Assembly: GCA_965248855.1 (NCBI GenBank)
Contig: CBDFKQ010000009.1
Span: 1-39,993, forward strand
Length of the DNA stretch: 39,993 nucleotides
DNA from: CBDFKQ01 sp965248855
GTDB lineage: Bacteria; Bacteroidota; Bacteroidia; Cytophagales; 172606-1
Reading direction: 5' to 3'
Position numbers and translations under genes: made by a program. The notes below the pieces were generated by a model, which was not told the origin of the DNA, did no database searches, and saw only the letters and a list, made by a program, of their open reading frames with translations. Shown piece after piece: positions 1 to 8,327 of this stretch. The first letter of the stretch is position 1; every line of letters starts with the position of its first letter.

Positions 1-976
1 ACTTCCACTTAAAAAAGACGTACTTTCATTACATTCCTCAGCAAACTTAGGTAAAGAATATGGTGATACGGCCTTGTTTTTTGGTTTATCGGGTACCGGA
101 AAAACAACTTTATCAACCGATCCCGACAGATTTTTAATTGGTGATGATGAACATGGATGGGGAAAAGAAGGTGTTTTTAATTTTGAAGGGGGTTGTTATG
201 CAAAAGTGATCGGGCTTTCTGATGAAGATGAACCTGAAATTTTTGAAGCTGTCAGATTTGGAGCTTTATTGGAGAATGTTGTTTTTTTTCAGGGATCGCG
301 TAAGGTAAATTATGATGATAAATCAATTACGGAAAACACGAGGGTTTCTTATCCGATTTATTACATTCCTAATTCTGTTAAACCCTCAGTAGGAGGCATT
401 CCTAAAAATATATTTTTTCTTACTGCTGATGCATTTGGAGTGTTGCCTCCAATTTCAAAATTAACTGACGGGCAGGCAATGTATCATTTTATTTCGGGCT
501 ATACTGCAAAGCTGGCAGGAACCGAAATGGGCGTTACCGAACCACAAACAACTTTCTCTGCTTGCTTTGGCCAGGCGTTTTTATCTTTACATCCCACTAA
601 GTATGCAGAAATGTTGGGAAAAAAAATCAAAGAAAATAAAGTTAACGTTTGGCTTGTAAATACCGGCTGGAGCGGTGGAAGTTATGGAAAAGGAAAACGA
701 ATGAAATTAAAATTAACCAGAAGCCTGATTACTGCGGCTTTGGAAAATAAATTTGAAAATATAAAATTTAATTCTCATGATATTTTTAATATTTTAGTTC
801 CGGAATCTTGCCCCAATGTTCCGGCCGAAATGCTTGATCCTAAAAACACATGGGAAAATAAAGAGGACTATGATAATGTTGCCAACAAACTTGCAAAAGC
901 TTTCGTAGAAAATTTTAATAATTTTAAAGATTTTGCGAACGAAGAAATTTTAGCAGGGGCACCAAAAACAATTTAA
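1..976 (+). CDS. pckA: Phosphoenolpyruvate carboxykinase (ATP), 5' truncated by window edge
   Basis: This is the C-terminal 324 or so residues of ATP-dependent PEP carboxykinase (family length about 530), which interconverts oxaloacetate and PEP with ATP in gluconeogenesis. The reading frame is open from base 2 and continues upstream of the window, so the in-frame TTG at 74 is not a start. Visible motifs are the P-loop GLSGTGKTTLS and, just after it, the family signature LIGDDEHGW followed by GVFNFEGGCYAK, which carries nucleotide and metal ligands. The protein ends normally (AGAPKTI, TAA). The next gene starts 26 bases downstream on the same strand, so read-through is possible. The family assignment is secure. 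Confidence 0.97.
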   Translation, partial: LPLKKDVLSLHSSANLGKEYGDTALFFGLSGTGKTTLSTDPDRFLIGDDEHGWGKEGVFNFEGGCYAKVIGLSDEDEPEIFEAVRFGALLENVVFFQGSRKVNYDDKSITENTRVSYPIYYIPNSVKPSVGGIPKNIFFLTADAFGVLPPISKLTDGQAMYHFISGYTAKLAGTEMGVTEPQTTFSACFGQAFLSLHPTKYAEMLGKKIKENKVNVWLVNTGWSGGSYGKGKRMKLKLTRSLITAALENKFENIKFNSHDIFNILVPESCPNVPAEMLDPKNTWENKEDYDNVANKLAKAFVENFNNFKDFANEEILAGAPKTI

Positions 977-1002
977 AATTAAGTAACAATTAAAAAAAAA
1001 GA

Positions 1003-1530
1003 ATGATTTTTAATTCATCAATAATATTTCTTCCTCATGAAAGAGTAGTTTCTGAGGAGGATATTAAAAATTTTGAGAAAGCAATTGGTTTTGAATTACC
1101 AACGGAATATTTTCAATTTATAAAAGAAATAAATGGAGGAAAATTTCAAGCATTGGAACATTTAAAAACCGATGGTGATTTAATGTTTAAGGTTCCAAAT
1201 TTCGAAGAAAGGGGAGAATATATATTTGATGTTTCTTCATTTAACTCTTTATCAAATGATCCAAATGATTATGATATTTTACAAAGATATAGAGTGATGA
1301 CGGAAGATTGGGGAGTTCCTAAAAGTCTTTTGGTTTTCGCCACAACAGCCGGAAACCTTAAGATTTTTTTAGGTCTTGACGGAGATACTAAAGGCCGGGT
1401 TTTGATTGGAGGAGATAAATACGTCGAAAAATTTGAATTGGAGCAAACTATTGAACCCGGTGATTTTGTATGTATCGCACCTACATTTTTAGAGTTTATG
1501 AACCAATTATATTGGGTTCCTTGGGATTAA
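1003..1530 (+). CDS. SMI1/KNR4 (SUKH) family protein
   Basis: A 175-aa soluble protein with the SUKH fold signature near the N-terminus: an acidic helix, then GFELPTEYFQFIKEINGG at about residues 29-46, and a tryptophan-rich end. SUKH proteins are often immunity proteins for polymorphic nuclease or deaminase toxins, but many stand-alone members have no known role. No toxin gene lies next to this one and the Tc locus is 14 kb away on the other strand, so an immunity function is not supported by context. It begins 26 bases after pckA with no clear promoter in the gap. The family call is good; the function is unknown. Confidence 0.8.
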   Translation: MIFNSSIIFLPHERVVSEEDIKNFEKAIGFELPTEYFQFIKEINGGKFQALEHLKTDGDLMFKVPNFEERGEYIFDVSSFNSLSNDPNDYDILQRYRVMTEDWGVPKSLLVFATTAGNLKIFLGLDGDTKGRVLIGGDKYVEKFELEQTIEPGDFVCIAPTFLEFMNQLYWVPWD

Positions 1531-1600
1531 TTTATTGTTTCATCGTAAGCAAATATTTAAAGTTTTAAGTTGTTGAAAAATTAAATTAATAGCAAACAAT

Positions 1601-2110
1601 ATGAGCAATATCAATAATATTATCACCGGATTAGAACTCGCACAAATCGGTTGGGTAGTTCCTAATATTTATACCGGTATAGATTTCCTTAGGAATGCTT
1701 TAAGCATCTCCGGCTTTCCCATACCCGAAAATACTCGGGCTCAAGATTTGGGAATGAAATATTATGGAAAGGTGGTAAACGGCGAATGGCTAACTACCCA
1801 AACATTTAACGGTGGCACCTTCATCGAACTCATCCAGCCTGTTTCTGGTCAGAGCATATTCCATGATTATATTGCGAAAAATCCCTTAGGCGGCATCCAA
1901 CATTTAGCGTTTCGCTTGCCTGTTATCGATTTCAATAAAGTTAACGGTAGTTTTGAAGCACAAGGTTTTGCAATGATCAGCGAAGTGGACCATACAATTG
2001 CACGAATGGCTTTCTTCGACACTTACCAAACTATTGGTGTTGCTACTGAAATTATGGGCATAACGCCGGAAGGTTGGATATCCATCGAACAAATGAAGAA
2101 AACTCACTGA
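1601..2110 (+). CDS. VOC/glyoxalase superfamily protein
   Basis: A 169-aa cytoplasmic protein with the two-half pattern of vicinal oxygen chelate proteins. Its start, LELAQIGWVVPNI, is followed by a strand with GTFIELIQP (a Glu in the usual metal-ligand place) and a second half with GGIQHLAFRLP (His ligand) and ATEIMG (Glu ligand). This resembles Glyoxalase_4-type and methylmalonyl-CoA epimerase-like members. The ligand set suggests a divalent metal site, but the substrate cannot be read from sequence. It is flanked by unrelated small genes, so no pathway context is available. Confidence 0.8.
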   Translation: MSNINNIITGLELAQIGWVVPNIYTGIDFLRNALSISGFPIPENTRAQDLGMKYYGKVVNGEWLTTQTFNGGTFIELIQPVSGQSIFHDYIAKNPLGGIQHLAFRLPVIDFNKVNGSFEAQGFAMISEVDHTIARMAFFDTYQTIGVATEIMGITPEGWISIEQMKKTH

Positions 2111-2174
2111 ATATTTATTTGGTAGCCGGCTACAATACTTTGCTTGGCGGAAAATTATTTTTAAAATAAACTGA

Positions 2175-2591
2175 ATGACTTTACAAAAATCTAATCTAAA
2201 CAAAGAAGTAACTAATTTTTTAGACGAGCAAAACCACCCGTTTAGAAATGAAATAGAACTGTTACGAAATTGCATATTAATTGCAAACAGCGATTTGACA
2301 GAAAATATTAAATGGAATGGCCCAAATTATTGCATTGACAACGAAGATAGAATTACCATGAGAATTCAGCCACCGACTAAACAGGTTCAATTAATTTTTC
2401 ATAGAGGAGCAAAAAAGCAGGAGCAACCAAAAGATAAATTGATAGCAAATACTAGTAAAATGCTACTTTGGAAAGAAAATGACAGAGCAATTGCAACTTT
2501 TAAAAACATGCAAGACATTGAAAATGGAAGAGTTGAATTAACAAAAATAGTGGCTGAATGGATAAGTGCAACGAAACCGCCTTTGCCATAG
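2175..2591 (+). CDS. DUF1801 (YdhG-like) protein
   Basis: A 138-aa soluble protein with the DUF1801 pattern: an N-terminal helical pair (LNKEVTNFLDEQNHPFRNEI), then ENIKWNGPNY, in which the W-x-x-P-x-Y/F stretch is the family hallmark, and a beta-rich middle with MRIQPPTKQVQLIFHRG. The biochemical role of this family is not established. The gene begins 64 bases after the VOC gene and could be co-transcribed with it. Confidence 0.75.
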   Translation: MTLQKSNLNKEVTNFLDEQNHPFRNEIELLRNCILIANSDLTENIKWNGPNYCIDNEDRITMRIQPPTKQVQLIFHRGAKKQEQPKDKLIANTSKMLLWKENDRAIATFKNMQDIENGRVELTKIVAEWISATKPPLP

Positions 2592-2658
2592 TTATAAATT
2601 CAGTATCTAAGGATAGAGAGGTGATTTTATGATTAGATGTCGAATTAGGTGCCTGGTT

Positions 2659-2666
2659 TATATTTG
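2659..2666 (+). promoter_or_regulatory. Candidate Bacteroidota -7 box upstream of the AraC gene
   Basis: The sequence TATATTTG matches the Bacteroidota -7 consensus TAnnTTTG exactly and lies 51 bases before the AraC-type start codon. There is no convincing TTTG element 19-21 bases further upstream, so the call rests on the -7 box alone. Confidence 0.4.
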
Positions 2667-2717
2667 CATATTTGAGACGAATATTTTAAAGCTTAACTTC
2701 TTCAAGCAAAAAGGGTA

Positions 2718-3593
2718 ATGAAAGGATCTCAAATAAATATTATTAAGGCCGACGACGGTTTAATACTTCCGGCAGCCCCGAACAATGCGGTATTGTTAGG
2801 AAGCGCCGAAAAGTGGCAAGGTATTATTATTGAGCACCATCTTCTGCCTCCGCAGGAGATGCCCGAACATTTTGTTCAGGGCCATCGGTTAACTGTAAAT
2901 GTTGGTAAACCGTTGACATTTGAGTGGAAGACAAATAAAAAATGGGTAGACAAATATTACCCAAGCGGTAGTTTTACAATGTTATCACATGGAGAGCTTC
3001 ATCAGCCGAGGTGGGATAAAGAGTTTAATTTTATTGCAATTTCCTATTCCCCTACATTCATAAATAATCTGATAGAAGTTAATAATCAATCATTCTCGGA
3101 ACAGCGCGCGAAAGAGGATAAGGTTCTTTTAACCTTATCTCGTACTTTAATTAAGGAGTTAGAGACGGAATGCTTTATGGGGAGTATATATGGTGAGAGC
3201 ATAGCTATAACGATGGCGATACATTTAGTTGAAAAATATGGCAGGAATCAAAAAATATTAAAACCTAAAGGGAAATTGTCAGCCAAACAACTTAATTCGG
3301 TTTTAGAGTATTTTCATTCGAACCTAAACAATAAAGTACTGTTGAGCGAACTTTCAAAGGAAATACATCTTAGCCCATTTCACTTAGCAAGATTATTTAG
3401 TCAAACCATTGGTATAGCGCCCCATCAATATTTTCTAAAAATAAAAATCGAAAGGGCTCTTGGCTTAATTAAAAAAACTAATTTATCCTTTACTGAAATT
3501 GCCTATGAACTTGGTTTTATGGATCAGGCACACTTTAGCAATCAGTTTAAAAAATATACCGGAGTTTCTCCAAGTAAACTTCGGAAATCTTAA
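2718..3593 (+). CDS. AraC family transcriptional regulator
   Basis: A 291-aa regulator. Residues about 1-185 form a beta-rich sensor region of unknown ligand. Residues about 190-291 are the AraC double helix-turn-helix: the first HTH runs through LLSELSKEIHLSPFHLARLF, and the second ends in the classic signature FTEIAYELGFMDQAHFSNQFKKYTG with SPSKLR at the end. The SDR gene follows 65 bases downstream in the same direction and has its own promoter-like box. A regulator-target pair is plausible but inferred from proximity. Confidence 0.92.
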   Translation: MKGSQINIIKADDGLILPAAPNNAVLLGSAEKWQGIIIEHHLLPPQEMPEHFVQGHRLTVNVGKPLTFEWKTNKKWVDKYYPSGSFTMLSHGELHQPRWDKEFNFIAISYSPTFINNLIEVNNQSFSEQRAKEDKVLLTLSRTLIKELETECFMGSIYGESIAITMAIHLVEKYGRNQKILKPKGKLSAKQLNSVLEYFHSNLNNKVLLSELSKEIHLSPFHLARLFSQTIGIAPHQYFLKIKIERALGLIKKTNLSFTEIAYELGFMDQAHFSNQFKKYTGVSPSKLRKS

Positions 3594-3632
3594 TTTAGCA
3601 ATATTTTACAAGTTATTCTTTTTTTTAAAAAT

Positions 3633-3640
3633 TATCTTTG
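3633..3640 (+). promoter_or_regulatory. Candidate -7 box for the SDR gene
   Basis: TATCTTTG is an exact TAnnTTTG match 18 bases before the ATG at 3659. It overlaps the upstream in-frame TTG (3638), which argues that the ATG and not the TTG is the start. No good -33 TTTG is visible at the expected spacing. Confidence 0.45.
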
Positions 3641-3658
3641 CGTAATAAAAAAGTAACA

Positions 3659-4423
3659 ATGGAAAATAAATTCGAAAAGAAGGTTGCGATTATCACAGGT
3701 GGCAGTTCAGGAATAGGAAAAGCAACAGCAATTTCATTGGCTGCGAAAGGTGTTTCAGTAATAATAGGTAGCCGAGGTGAACAGGCCGCTTTAAAAACGG
3801 TCGATGACATTAAAAGTAACGGGGGTGATGCACTTTTTATAAAGACAGATGTAACTGTTGAGGCTGAAGTTAAAAATCTTGTGGATGCAACATTGCAAAA
3901 ATATGGAAAGCTAGATTTGGCTTTCAATAACGCCGGTATAGAACAGCCTCCAATGGCGCTATTTAATCAAACAGAAGAATTATATTACCGGGTAATGGAC
4001 GTAAATGTAAAAGGTGTTTGGTTGTGTCTTAAACATCAAATACCGGCGATGCAGAAAAATGGTAGCGGAGCAATTGTTAACACTTCATCGTTTAGTGGTG
4101 AAATTGCTTTTGCTACCATTCCATTATATGTTGCAAGTAAGCATGCGGTTGTTGGCCTGACAAAAGCAGTCGCATTAGAATATGCAAAAAGCAATATAAG
4201 AATAAATGCCATATTACCGGGAGCAGTACAAGATACGGGAACTTTTGACAGAAGCTTTGGAGGTGACCGGGCTTCGATTGATTGGGCAAAGTCAATTCAT
4301 CCTATAGGCCGACTTGCAACACCTGAAGAAATCGCACATGCAGTTGTATTCATGTTGTCTGACGATGCCGGCTTTCTTACAGGGCATTCCATGCTTGTCG
4401 ATGGAGGATATACAGCGGGGTAA
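3659..4423 (+). CDS. SDR family NAD(P)-dependent oxidoreductase
   Basis: A 254-aa classical short-chain dehydrogenase/reductase. Numbered from this ATG, the visible motifs are the Rossmann dinucleotide-binding turn TGGSSGIGKA near residue 13, NNAG near residue 90, the active-site Ser in NTSSFSG near residue 141, and the catalytic YxxxK (YVASK) near residue 154. It ends with the usual FLTGHSMLVDGGY segment. These features define a 3-oxoacyl/alcohol-type oxidoreductase, but the substrate is unknown. A TTG seven codons upstream is in frame but lies inside a promoter-like box. It lies 65 bases downstream of the AraC regulator. Confidence 0.93.
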   Translation: MENKFEKKVAIITGGSSGIGKATAISLAAKGVSVIIGSRGEQAALKTVDDIKSNGGDALFIKTDVTVEAEVKNLVDATLQKYGKLDLAFNNAGIEQPPMALFNQTEELYYRVMDVNVKGVWLCLKHQIPAMQKNGSGAIVNTSSFSGEIAFATIPLYVASKHAVVGLTKAVALEYAKSNIRINAILPGAVQDTGTFDRSFGGDRASIDWAKSIHPIGRLATPEEIAHAVVFMLSDDAGFLTGHSMLVDGGYTAG

Positions 4424-4558
4424 AGGCTATGATGTATGTCCACACAAAAGAAACGCATTAATGATATGTGATGTTATGTCCATAAACTTTAAGCCAATCA
4501 ATTCTTTCAAACCGCTTTTCATGTTAACCCAAATCATATCTTCAAGAAAGCGGAAAAG

Positions 4559-4585
4559 AATGGAATCAAATTCCATTTAGTTTTT
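4559..4585. terminator. Hairpin terminator between SDR gene and hslU
   Basis: Inverted repeat AATGGAAT / ATTCCATT (4559-4566 and 4570-4577) with loop CAA, followed on the plus strand by AGTTTTTAT. It lies between two converging genes, and the minus-strand side is also pyrimidine-rich. It fits a factor-independent terminator that may work in both directions. The stem is short and AT-rich. Confidence 0.55.
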
Positions 4586-5957
4586 ATAATATATACTGAC
4601 TTAAATCTTTATTTTTCACCAAACCCGATAATTTATCTTCGACCATTTGTGGAGTGATAACGATTTTAGCGTTGGCTCCAATGGTATCCGGTATTTCAAA
4701 CAAGAAATCATTTAATAAATGGCTCATTACTGTATGCAAGCGGCGGGCGCCTATGTTTTCGACTTCGGCATTAATTTCAAAAGCGATTTCGGCTATTTTT
4801 TCCAAAGATTCATCAGAGAAACTTAATTCTACATCTTCGGCAGATAACAAAGCAACATATTGTTTTGTTAAAGCATTTTTTGGTTCCTTGAGTATCTGAT
4901 AAAAATCATCTTTCGTTAAACCTTGTAATTCAACTCTAATAGGAAATCTTCCTTGTAATTCAGGAATTAAATCAGATGGTTTTGAGACATGAAAGGCGCC
5001 TGCGGCAATAAAAAGAATATGATCGGTATTTACAACTCCGTGTTTGGTATTTACACTGCTGCCTTCTACAATTGGTAACAAATCCCGCTGAACGCCTTCA
5101 CGACTTACATCCGGACCGCTTGAGCCACCTTTAGAGGAATTTGCAATTTTATCAATTTCATCAATAAAAATTATTCCGGTATTTTCTGCCCTCCAAATAG
5201 CTTCTTCTTTTACTTCGTCCATATCAATTAATTTGGACGATTCCTCATCAAGCAATATTCTTTTTGCTTCGGCAATACTTAATTTTCGTTTTTTGGATTT
5301 TTTAGGCATCATGCCTCCAATCATTTCCTGAATATTAACCATTGTCATTTCATCAATACCCGGTCCTGCGAAACCAATGCCTTGTGCGCCACCTTGCTGT
5401 ATGGTAATTTCTATTTTTTTTTCATCAAGTTCGCCCGATCTGATTTTCTGCCTGAACCTTTCGCGCGTTTTTTCATTTAAAGATTCATCCTCACTATCTA
5501 TGTGAATAGTGTTGGCATCTTGCATTTTTTTAATGGGTGGTATTAATGCATCAAGTATAATATCTTCCACTGCCTGCATTGCTTTTTCTTTAACTTGTTC
5601 CTTCTTGGCAGTTTTTACCAGGTTTATAGATTGTTCCATCAGGTCGCGTACCATACTTTCAACATCCCGACCTACATAACCTACTTCAGTAAATTTTGAA
5701 GCTTCTACTTTTGTAAAAGGTGCATCGGCAATTTTTGCTAATCTCATTGCGATTTCAGTTTTTCCAACTCCCGTGGCACCTATCATTAAAATATTATTTG
5801 GTACTATTTCATCACGGATTTCAATTGCTGCGTTCATCCTCCTCCATCTGTTTCTCAATGCAATAGCTACATTTCTTTTTGCATTATGCTGGCCAATAAT
5901 GTATTTGTCAAGTTCTTCTACTATTTGTTTTGGAGTAAGGTGTACTTTATTTTGCAT
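4584..5957 (-). CDS. hslU: ATP-dependent protease ATPase subunit HslU
   Basis: A 457-aa AAA+ unfoldase of the HslUV (ClpYQ) protease, which unfolds substrates and feeds them to the HslV peptidase in the cytoplasm. The start LTPKQIVEELDKYIIGQHNAKRNVAIALRNRWRR is typical when read as two segments. Walker A is GATGVGKTE near residue 59, the GYVGRDVE pore motif is near residue 93, the inserted I-domain covers about 110-240, and Walker B is FIDEIDKIA near residue 255. The last residues, SQYIL, match the C-terminal tail that docks into HslV. No hslV gene is in the window, although the two are often adjacent in proteobacteria. Confidence 0.97.
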   Translation of the reverse strand: MQNKVHLTPKQIVEELDKYIIGQHNAKRNVAIALRNRWRRMNAAIEIRDEIVPNNILMIGATGVGKTEIAMRLAKIADAPFTKVEASKFTEVGYVGRDVESMVRDLMEQSINLVKTAKKEQVKEKAMQAVEDIILDALIPPIKKMQDANTIHIDSEDESLNEKTRERFRQKIRSGELDEKKIEITIQQGGAQGIGFAGPGIDEMTMVNIQEMIGGMMPKKSKKRKLSIAEAKRILLDEESSKLIDMDEVKEEAIWRAENTGIIFIDEIDKIANSSKGGSSGPDVSREGVQRDLLPIVEGSSVNTKHGVVNTDHILFIAAGAFHVSKPSDLIPELQGRFPIRVELQGLTKDDFYQILKEPKNALTKQYVALLSAEDVELSFSDESLEKIAEIAFEINAEVENIGARRLHTVMSHLLNDFLFEIPDTIGANAKIVITPQMVEDKLSGLVKNKDLSQYIL

Positions 5958-6143
5958 TTTATTATTTGTAATTATTTATTTATCTCGAGAAATATTATTA
6001 TAAAAAAGGGTCAATTCCATTTCATTATGCAACAATTAAAAAATGGTTACATAAAGCTTCCCCAATTACAATCCCAATATAGATTAAAATAAGAATTGAG
6101 TTGTTTTAAAGATGCGTTTCCTAACTTTTCTGAATTTTATTTT

Positions 6144-6347
6144 TTAGTCAGAAGCTTTTGTAGCAAATTCTAAACAAGCCATAATATCTTCAGGTTCTAG
6201 AAATGAATAAGCTAATAAAATATCTTCAGCCGGATCACCGGCAGCTAGGAATTCTAATACTGTTTTAACAGAAATTCTCATTCCCCTAATGGTAGGTTTC
6301 CCATTGCAAACATCCGGAATTTGTGTAATCCTGTTTAAATATTTCAT
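6144..6347 (-). CDS. DUF433 domain protein (antitoxin-like), orphan
   Basis: A 67-aa protein that is essentially one DUF433 domain: RITQIPDVCNGKPTIRGMRI, then helix-turn-helix-like segments with a DPAEDILLAYSFLEPEDI stretch and the ending CLEFATKAS. DUF433 proteins commonly pair with a DUF5615/PIN-like nuclease as toxin-antitoxin systems. Here the gene follows porQ by 26 bases, and no PIN-like ORF is present in the 186 bases before hslU. It is therefore an orphan or uses a partner elsewhere. Confidence 0.85.
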   Translation of the reverse strand: MKYLNRITQIPDVCNGKPTIRGMRISVKTVLEFLAAGDPAEDILLAYSFLEPEDIMACLEFATKASD

Positions 6348-6373
6348 TTATTTTTTATTTACCAATATCAAAT

Positions 6374-7417
6374 TTATTTCGATAAAGTCTTTAAATCAGC
6401 AATTATAGTCAGGCAATTTGTTCCACCGGCCACATGATACCATTGCCGTGAATAAGCTACTTCCCACGATTTTACTTTAATCATTGCCCCAAAAGAAAAA
6501 CCCGCACCCGCTGAAGTATTTTCTAACTTTAATTCCTTTCTTATTAAATAATTATACCCGGCTCTTAATTGAAAATTTTTACTGAGTAATATTTCTGCTC
6601 CAAATACAAAATGCCTGAAAAATTTATCTGCAAAACTAATATTTTTTTGAACAGGTTTTCCATTTACATCAAATTGAAAATTTTGAGTTGGGTCGTTATA
6701 AGCAATATCAAATGCAGTTAATTTTTGCGCAGTAATAGAAAAGCGTAAGGGCATTCTTTTTGGTTTAAAACTTGTACCTATCTGAACATCAAATGGTAAT
6801 GATGTATTAGAACCCGCAGTATAATTTTTTAAAATAAATCCAAAATTTTTAATTGTAACCCCAACAGTAAAATCTTTTTCGGGATGTTTAAACAAGCCGC
6901 CAACATCAAATAACAAACCGTATGCACTATAATTGGCAATGTTCGATCCTGCTAACTTTACTCCCGCACCTAAAGTAAAATAATTTACTGTTCGTGAATG
7001 TACAATGCTAAATGCATACTCACTTACGTGAAAACTGCCAATTATATTTCCGGTAATATCTGTTTCATCCAAAGTACCATAATTTATATATTGCAGGTTA
7101 GCACCTAAAACTCCTGTTTTTTTAAAATCGTGTGCATAACTTACCATTGATTGTTTAATGGCGCCAAAAAGTGGTATATAATTTACTGATGCAATACCGG
7201 AATGATTTTTATTAAGCAATGCGGTATTGCCAACCATCATATTAACATCATTGCCTTCTCTTAAAGAAACATTAATGCCACCAAGGCTGTTTATGCGTGC
7301 AGTTGAAGGAAGTTTTAAAAATGAAAATAATTGCCGGCCTCCAATTTGTTGAGAGATAGCAAAGAGAGGGGTAAATAGGAAAATTATCAGTAAGAAAAAT
7401 TTACCGTTGAAAATCAA
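6374..7417 (-). CDS. porQ: Type IX secretion system protein PorQ
   Basis: A 347-aa outer-membrane beta-barrel-type protein. It has a signal peptide (hydrophobic residues about 7-20, FFLLIIFLFTPLFA, with cleavage near AIS-QQ), then the PorQ opening GGRQLFSFLKLPSTARINSLGG and repeated amphipathic strands to the end. PorQ takes part in the type IX secretion machinery of Bacteroidota, where cargo proteins have a C-terminal sorting domain. The only start that preserves the signal peptide is TTG at 7417; the frame has a stop two codons upstream and the next Met is well inside the mature protein. The DUF433 gene follows at 26 bases. Confidence 0.88.
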   Translation of the reverse strand: MIFNGKFFLLIIFLFTPLFAISQQIGGRQLFSFLKLPSTARINSLGGINVSLREGNDVNMMVGNTALLNKNHSGIASVNYIPLFGAIKQSMVSYAHDFKKTGVLGANLQYINYGTLDETDITGNIIGSFHVSEYAFSIVHSRTVNYFTLGAGVKLAGSNIANYSAYGLLFDVGGLFKHPEKDFTVGVTIKNFGFILKNYTAGSNTSLPFDVQIGTSFKPKRMPLRFSITAQKLTAFDIAYNDPTQNFQFDVNGKPVQKNISFADKFFRHFVFGAEILLSKNFQLRAGYNYLIRKELKLENTSAGAGFSFGAMIKVKSWEVAYSRQWYHVAGGTNCLTIIADLKTLSK

Positions 7418-7541
7418 AATTCAATTTTTGTAATAAATGAAAAATTTCAGGTTAAATATAAGTAAGGTTTTTTTATATATCTTAATTTATGTTTAAAATG
7501 TGGGTTTTAGGGAGTTTAGATTAAATTAAACCCAAGTATAT

Positions 7542-8261
7542 TTACTTTCTATTAAAAAATCTCTTAATTTTTGCTTTAAATTTATTCTTATCGTTATATC
7601 CGGTAATTATGACTTCACCCATAAGCCTTACATCATCCTTCATTACAATTTTTAAAGGTTTGTCGATATTTTTAAAATTGGATTCTATACTTTCGTATCC
7701 AATAAACGAAAAAATTATATTTACTTTTTTAAGTACAGATTTGTTGTTAAATATAATAACAAAATTCCCTTCCTTGTCGGAGTTTGTCCCTAAATTTAAA
7801 TCTTTTAAAAAAACATTAACGCCTTGTAAAGGACTCATATTTGAATCAACTATTTGTCCTGAAATAATTACTTTAATCTTTTCAGTTTCTTTTAAATCAC
7901 TAAGTAACGAAAGTTTTGGGTCTATAATTTTTTGGTAAACTATAGGAATTTCAACCTGTTTTTTTTGTTGCGCTTGAAGTTTATTATTAAGTCCAAGTAA
8001 AACATAAAGACTTAAAATACCTTTAGGCAGGCGAAAGGTATTATTATATTTTTTTAAATGTAGTTTACGGTTTACCTGTTGAGCTGCGAAAATTCCGCAT
8101 GTTTCTTTTTCTTCTTTTTTAAAATAGTTAAAAAGTTCTGTATCGCTATACTTAGTGAAGTCTATTACATTTTTGTTGCAGCTTTTACAAAATCTTCCAT
8201 TTTTTTCCGGAGACATGCTACTCCGGTTTTCATTGCAAGATTTGGGAATATTAATTTGCAT
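7542..8261 (-). CDS. Membrane protein with Cys-rich N-terminus and CarboxypepD_reg-like domain
   Basis: A 239-aa protein. Residues 1-65 form a Cys-containing cytoplasmic module common in Bacteroidota (PKSCNENRSSM, GRFCKSCNKNVIDFT, ETCGIF), probably zinc-binding. A transmembrane stretch lies near residues 80-95 (GILSLYVLLGLNN). A CarboxypepD_reg-like beta-sandwich follows at about 130-215 (ISGQIVDSNMSPLQGVNVFL, then GTNSDKEGNFVI). The tail KFKAKIKRFFNRK is basic. The function of this architecture is not established; a cell-envelope role is likely. It is transcribed toward porQ with a 124-base gap. Confidence 0.75.
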   Translation of the reverse strand: MQINIPKSCNENRSSMSPEKNGRFCKSCNKNVIDFTKYSDTELFNYFKKEEKETCGIFAAQQVNRKLHLKKYNNTFRLPKGILSLYVLLGLNNKLQAQQKKQVEIPIVYQKIIDPKLSLLSDLKETEKIKVIISGQIVDSNMSPLQGVNVFLKDLNLGTNSDKEGNFVIIFNNKSVLKKVNIIFSFIGYESIESNFKNIDKPLKIVMKDDVRLMGEVIITGYNDKNKFKAKIKRFFNRK

Positions 8262-8327
8262 TTTATTTATTTTAAAATCACCTTGTAAAAAGATAAATTA
8301 CAATTTAATATTTATTCAATCATTTTA

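Noticed and set aside
1003..1530. SUKH protein as the immunity protein of the Tc toxin
   Set aside because: It is 14 kb away, on the opposite strand, and Tc toxins act on eukaryotic cells and need no dedicated immunity; nothing links the two.
1904..2275. 123-codon minus-strand ORF
   Set aside because: It overlaps the recognisable VOC and DUF1801 genes on the other strand and has no motif.
4314..4580. 88-codon plus-strand ORF after the SDR gene
   Set aside because: It overlaps the SDR C-terminus out of frame and shows no family features.
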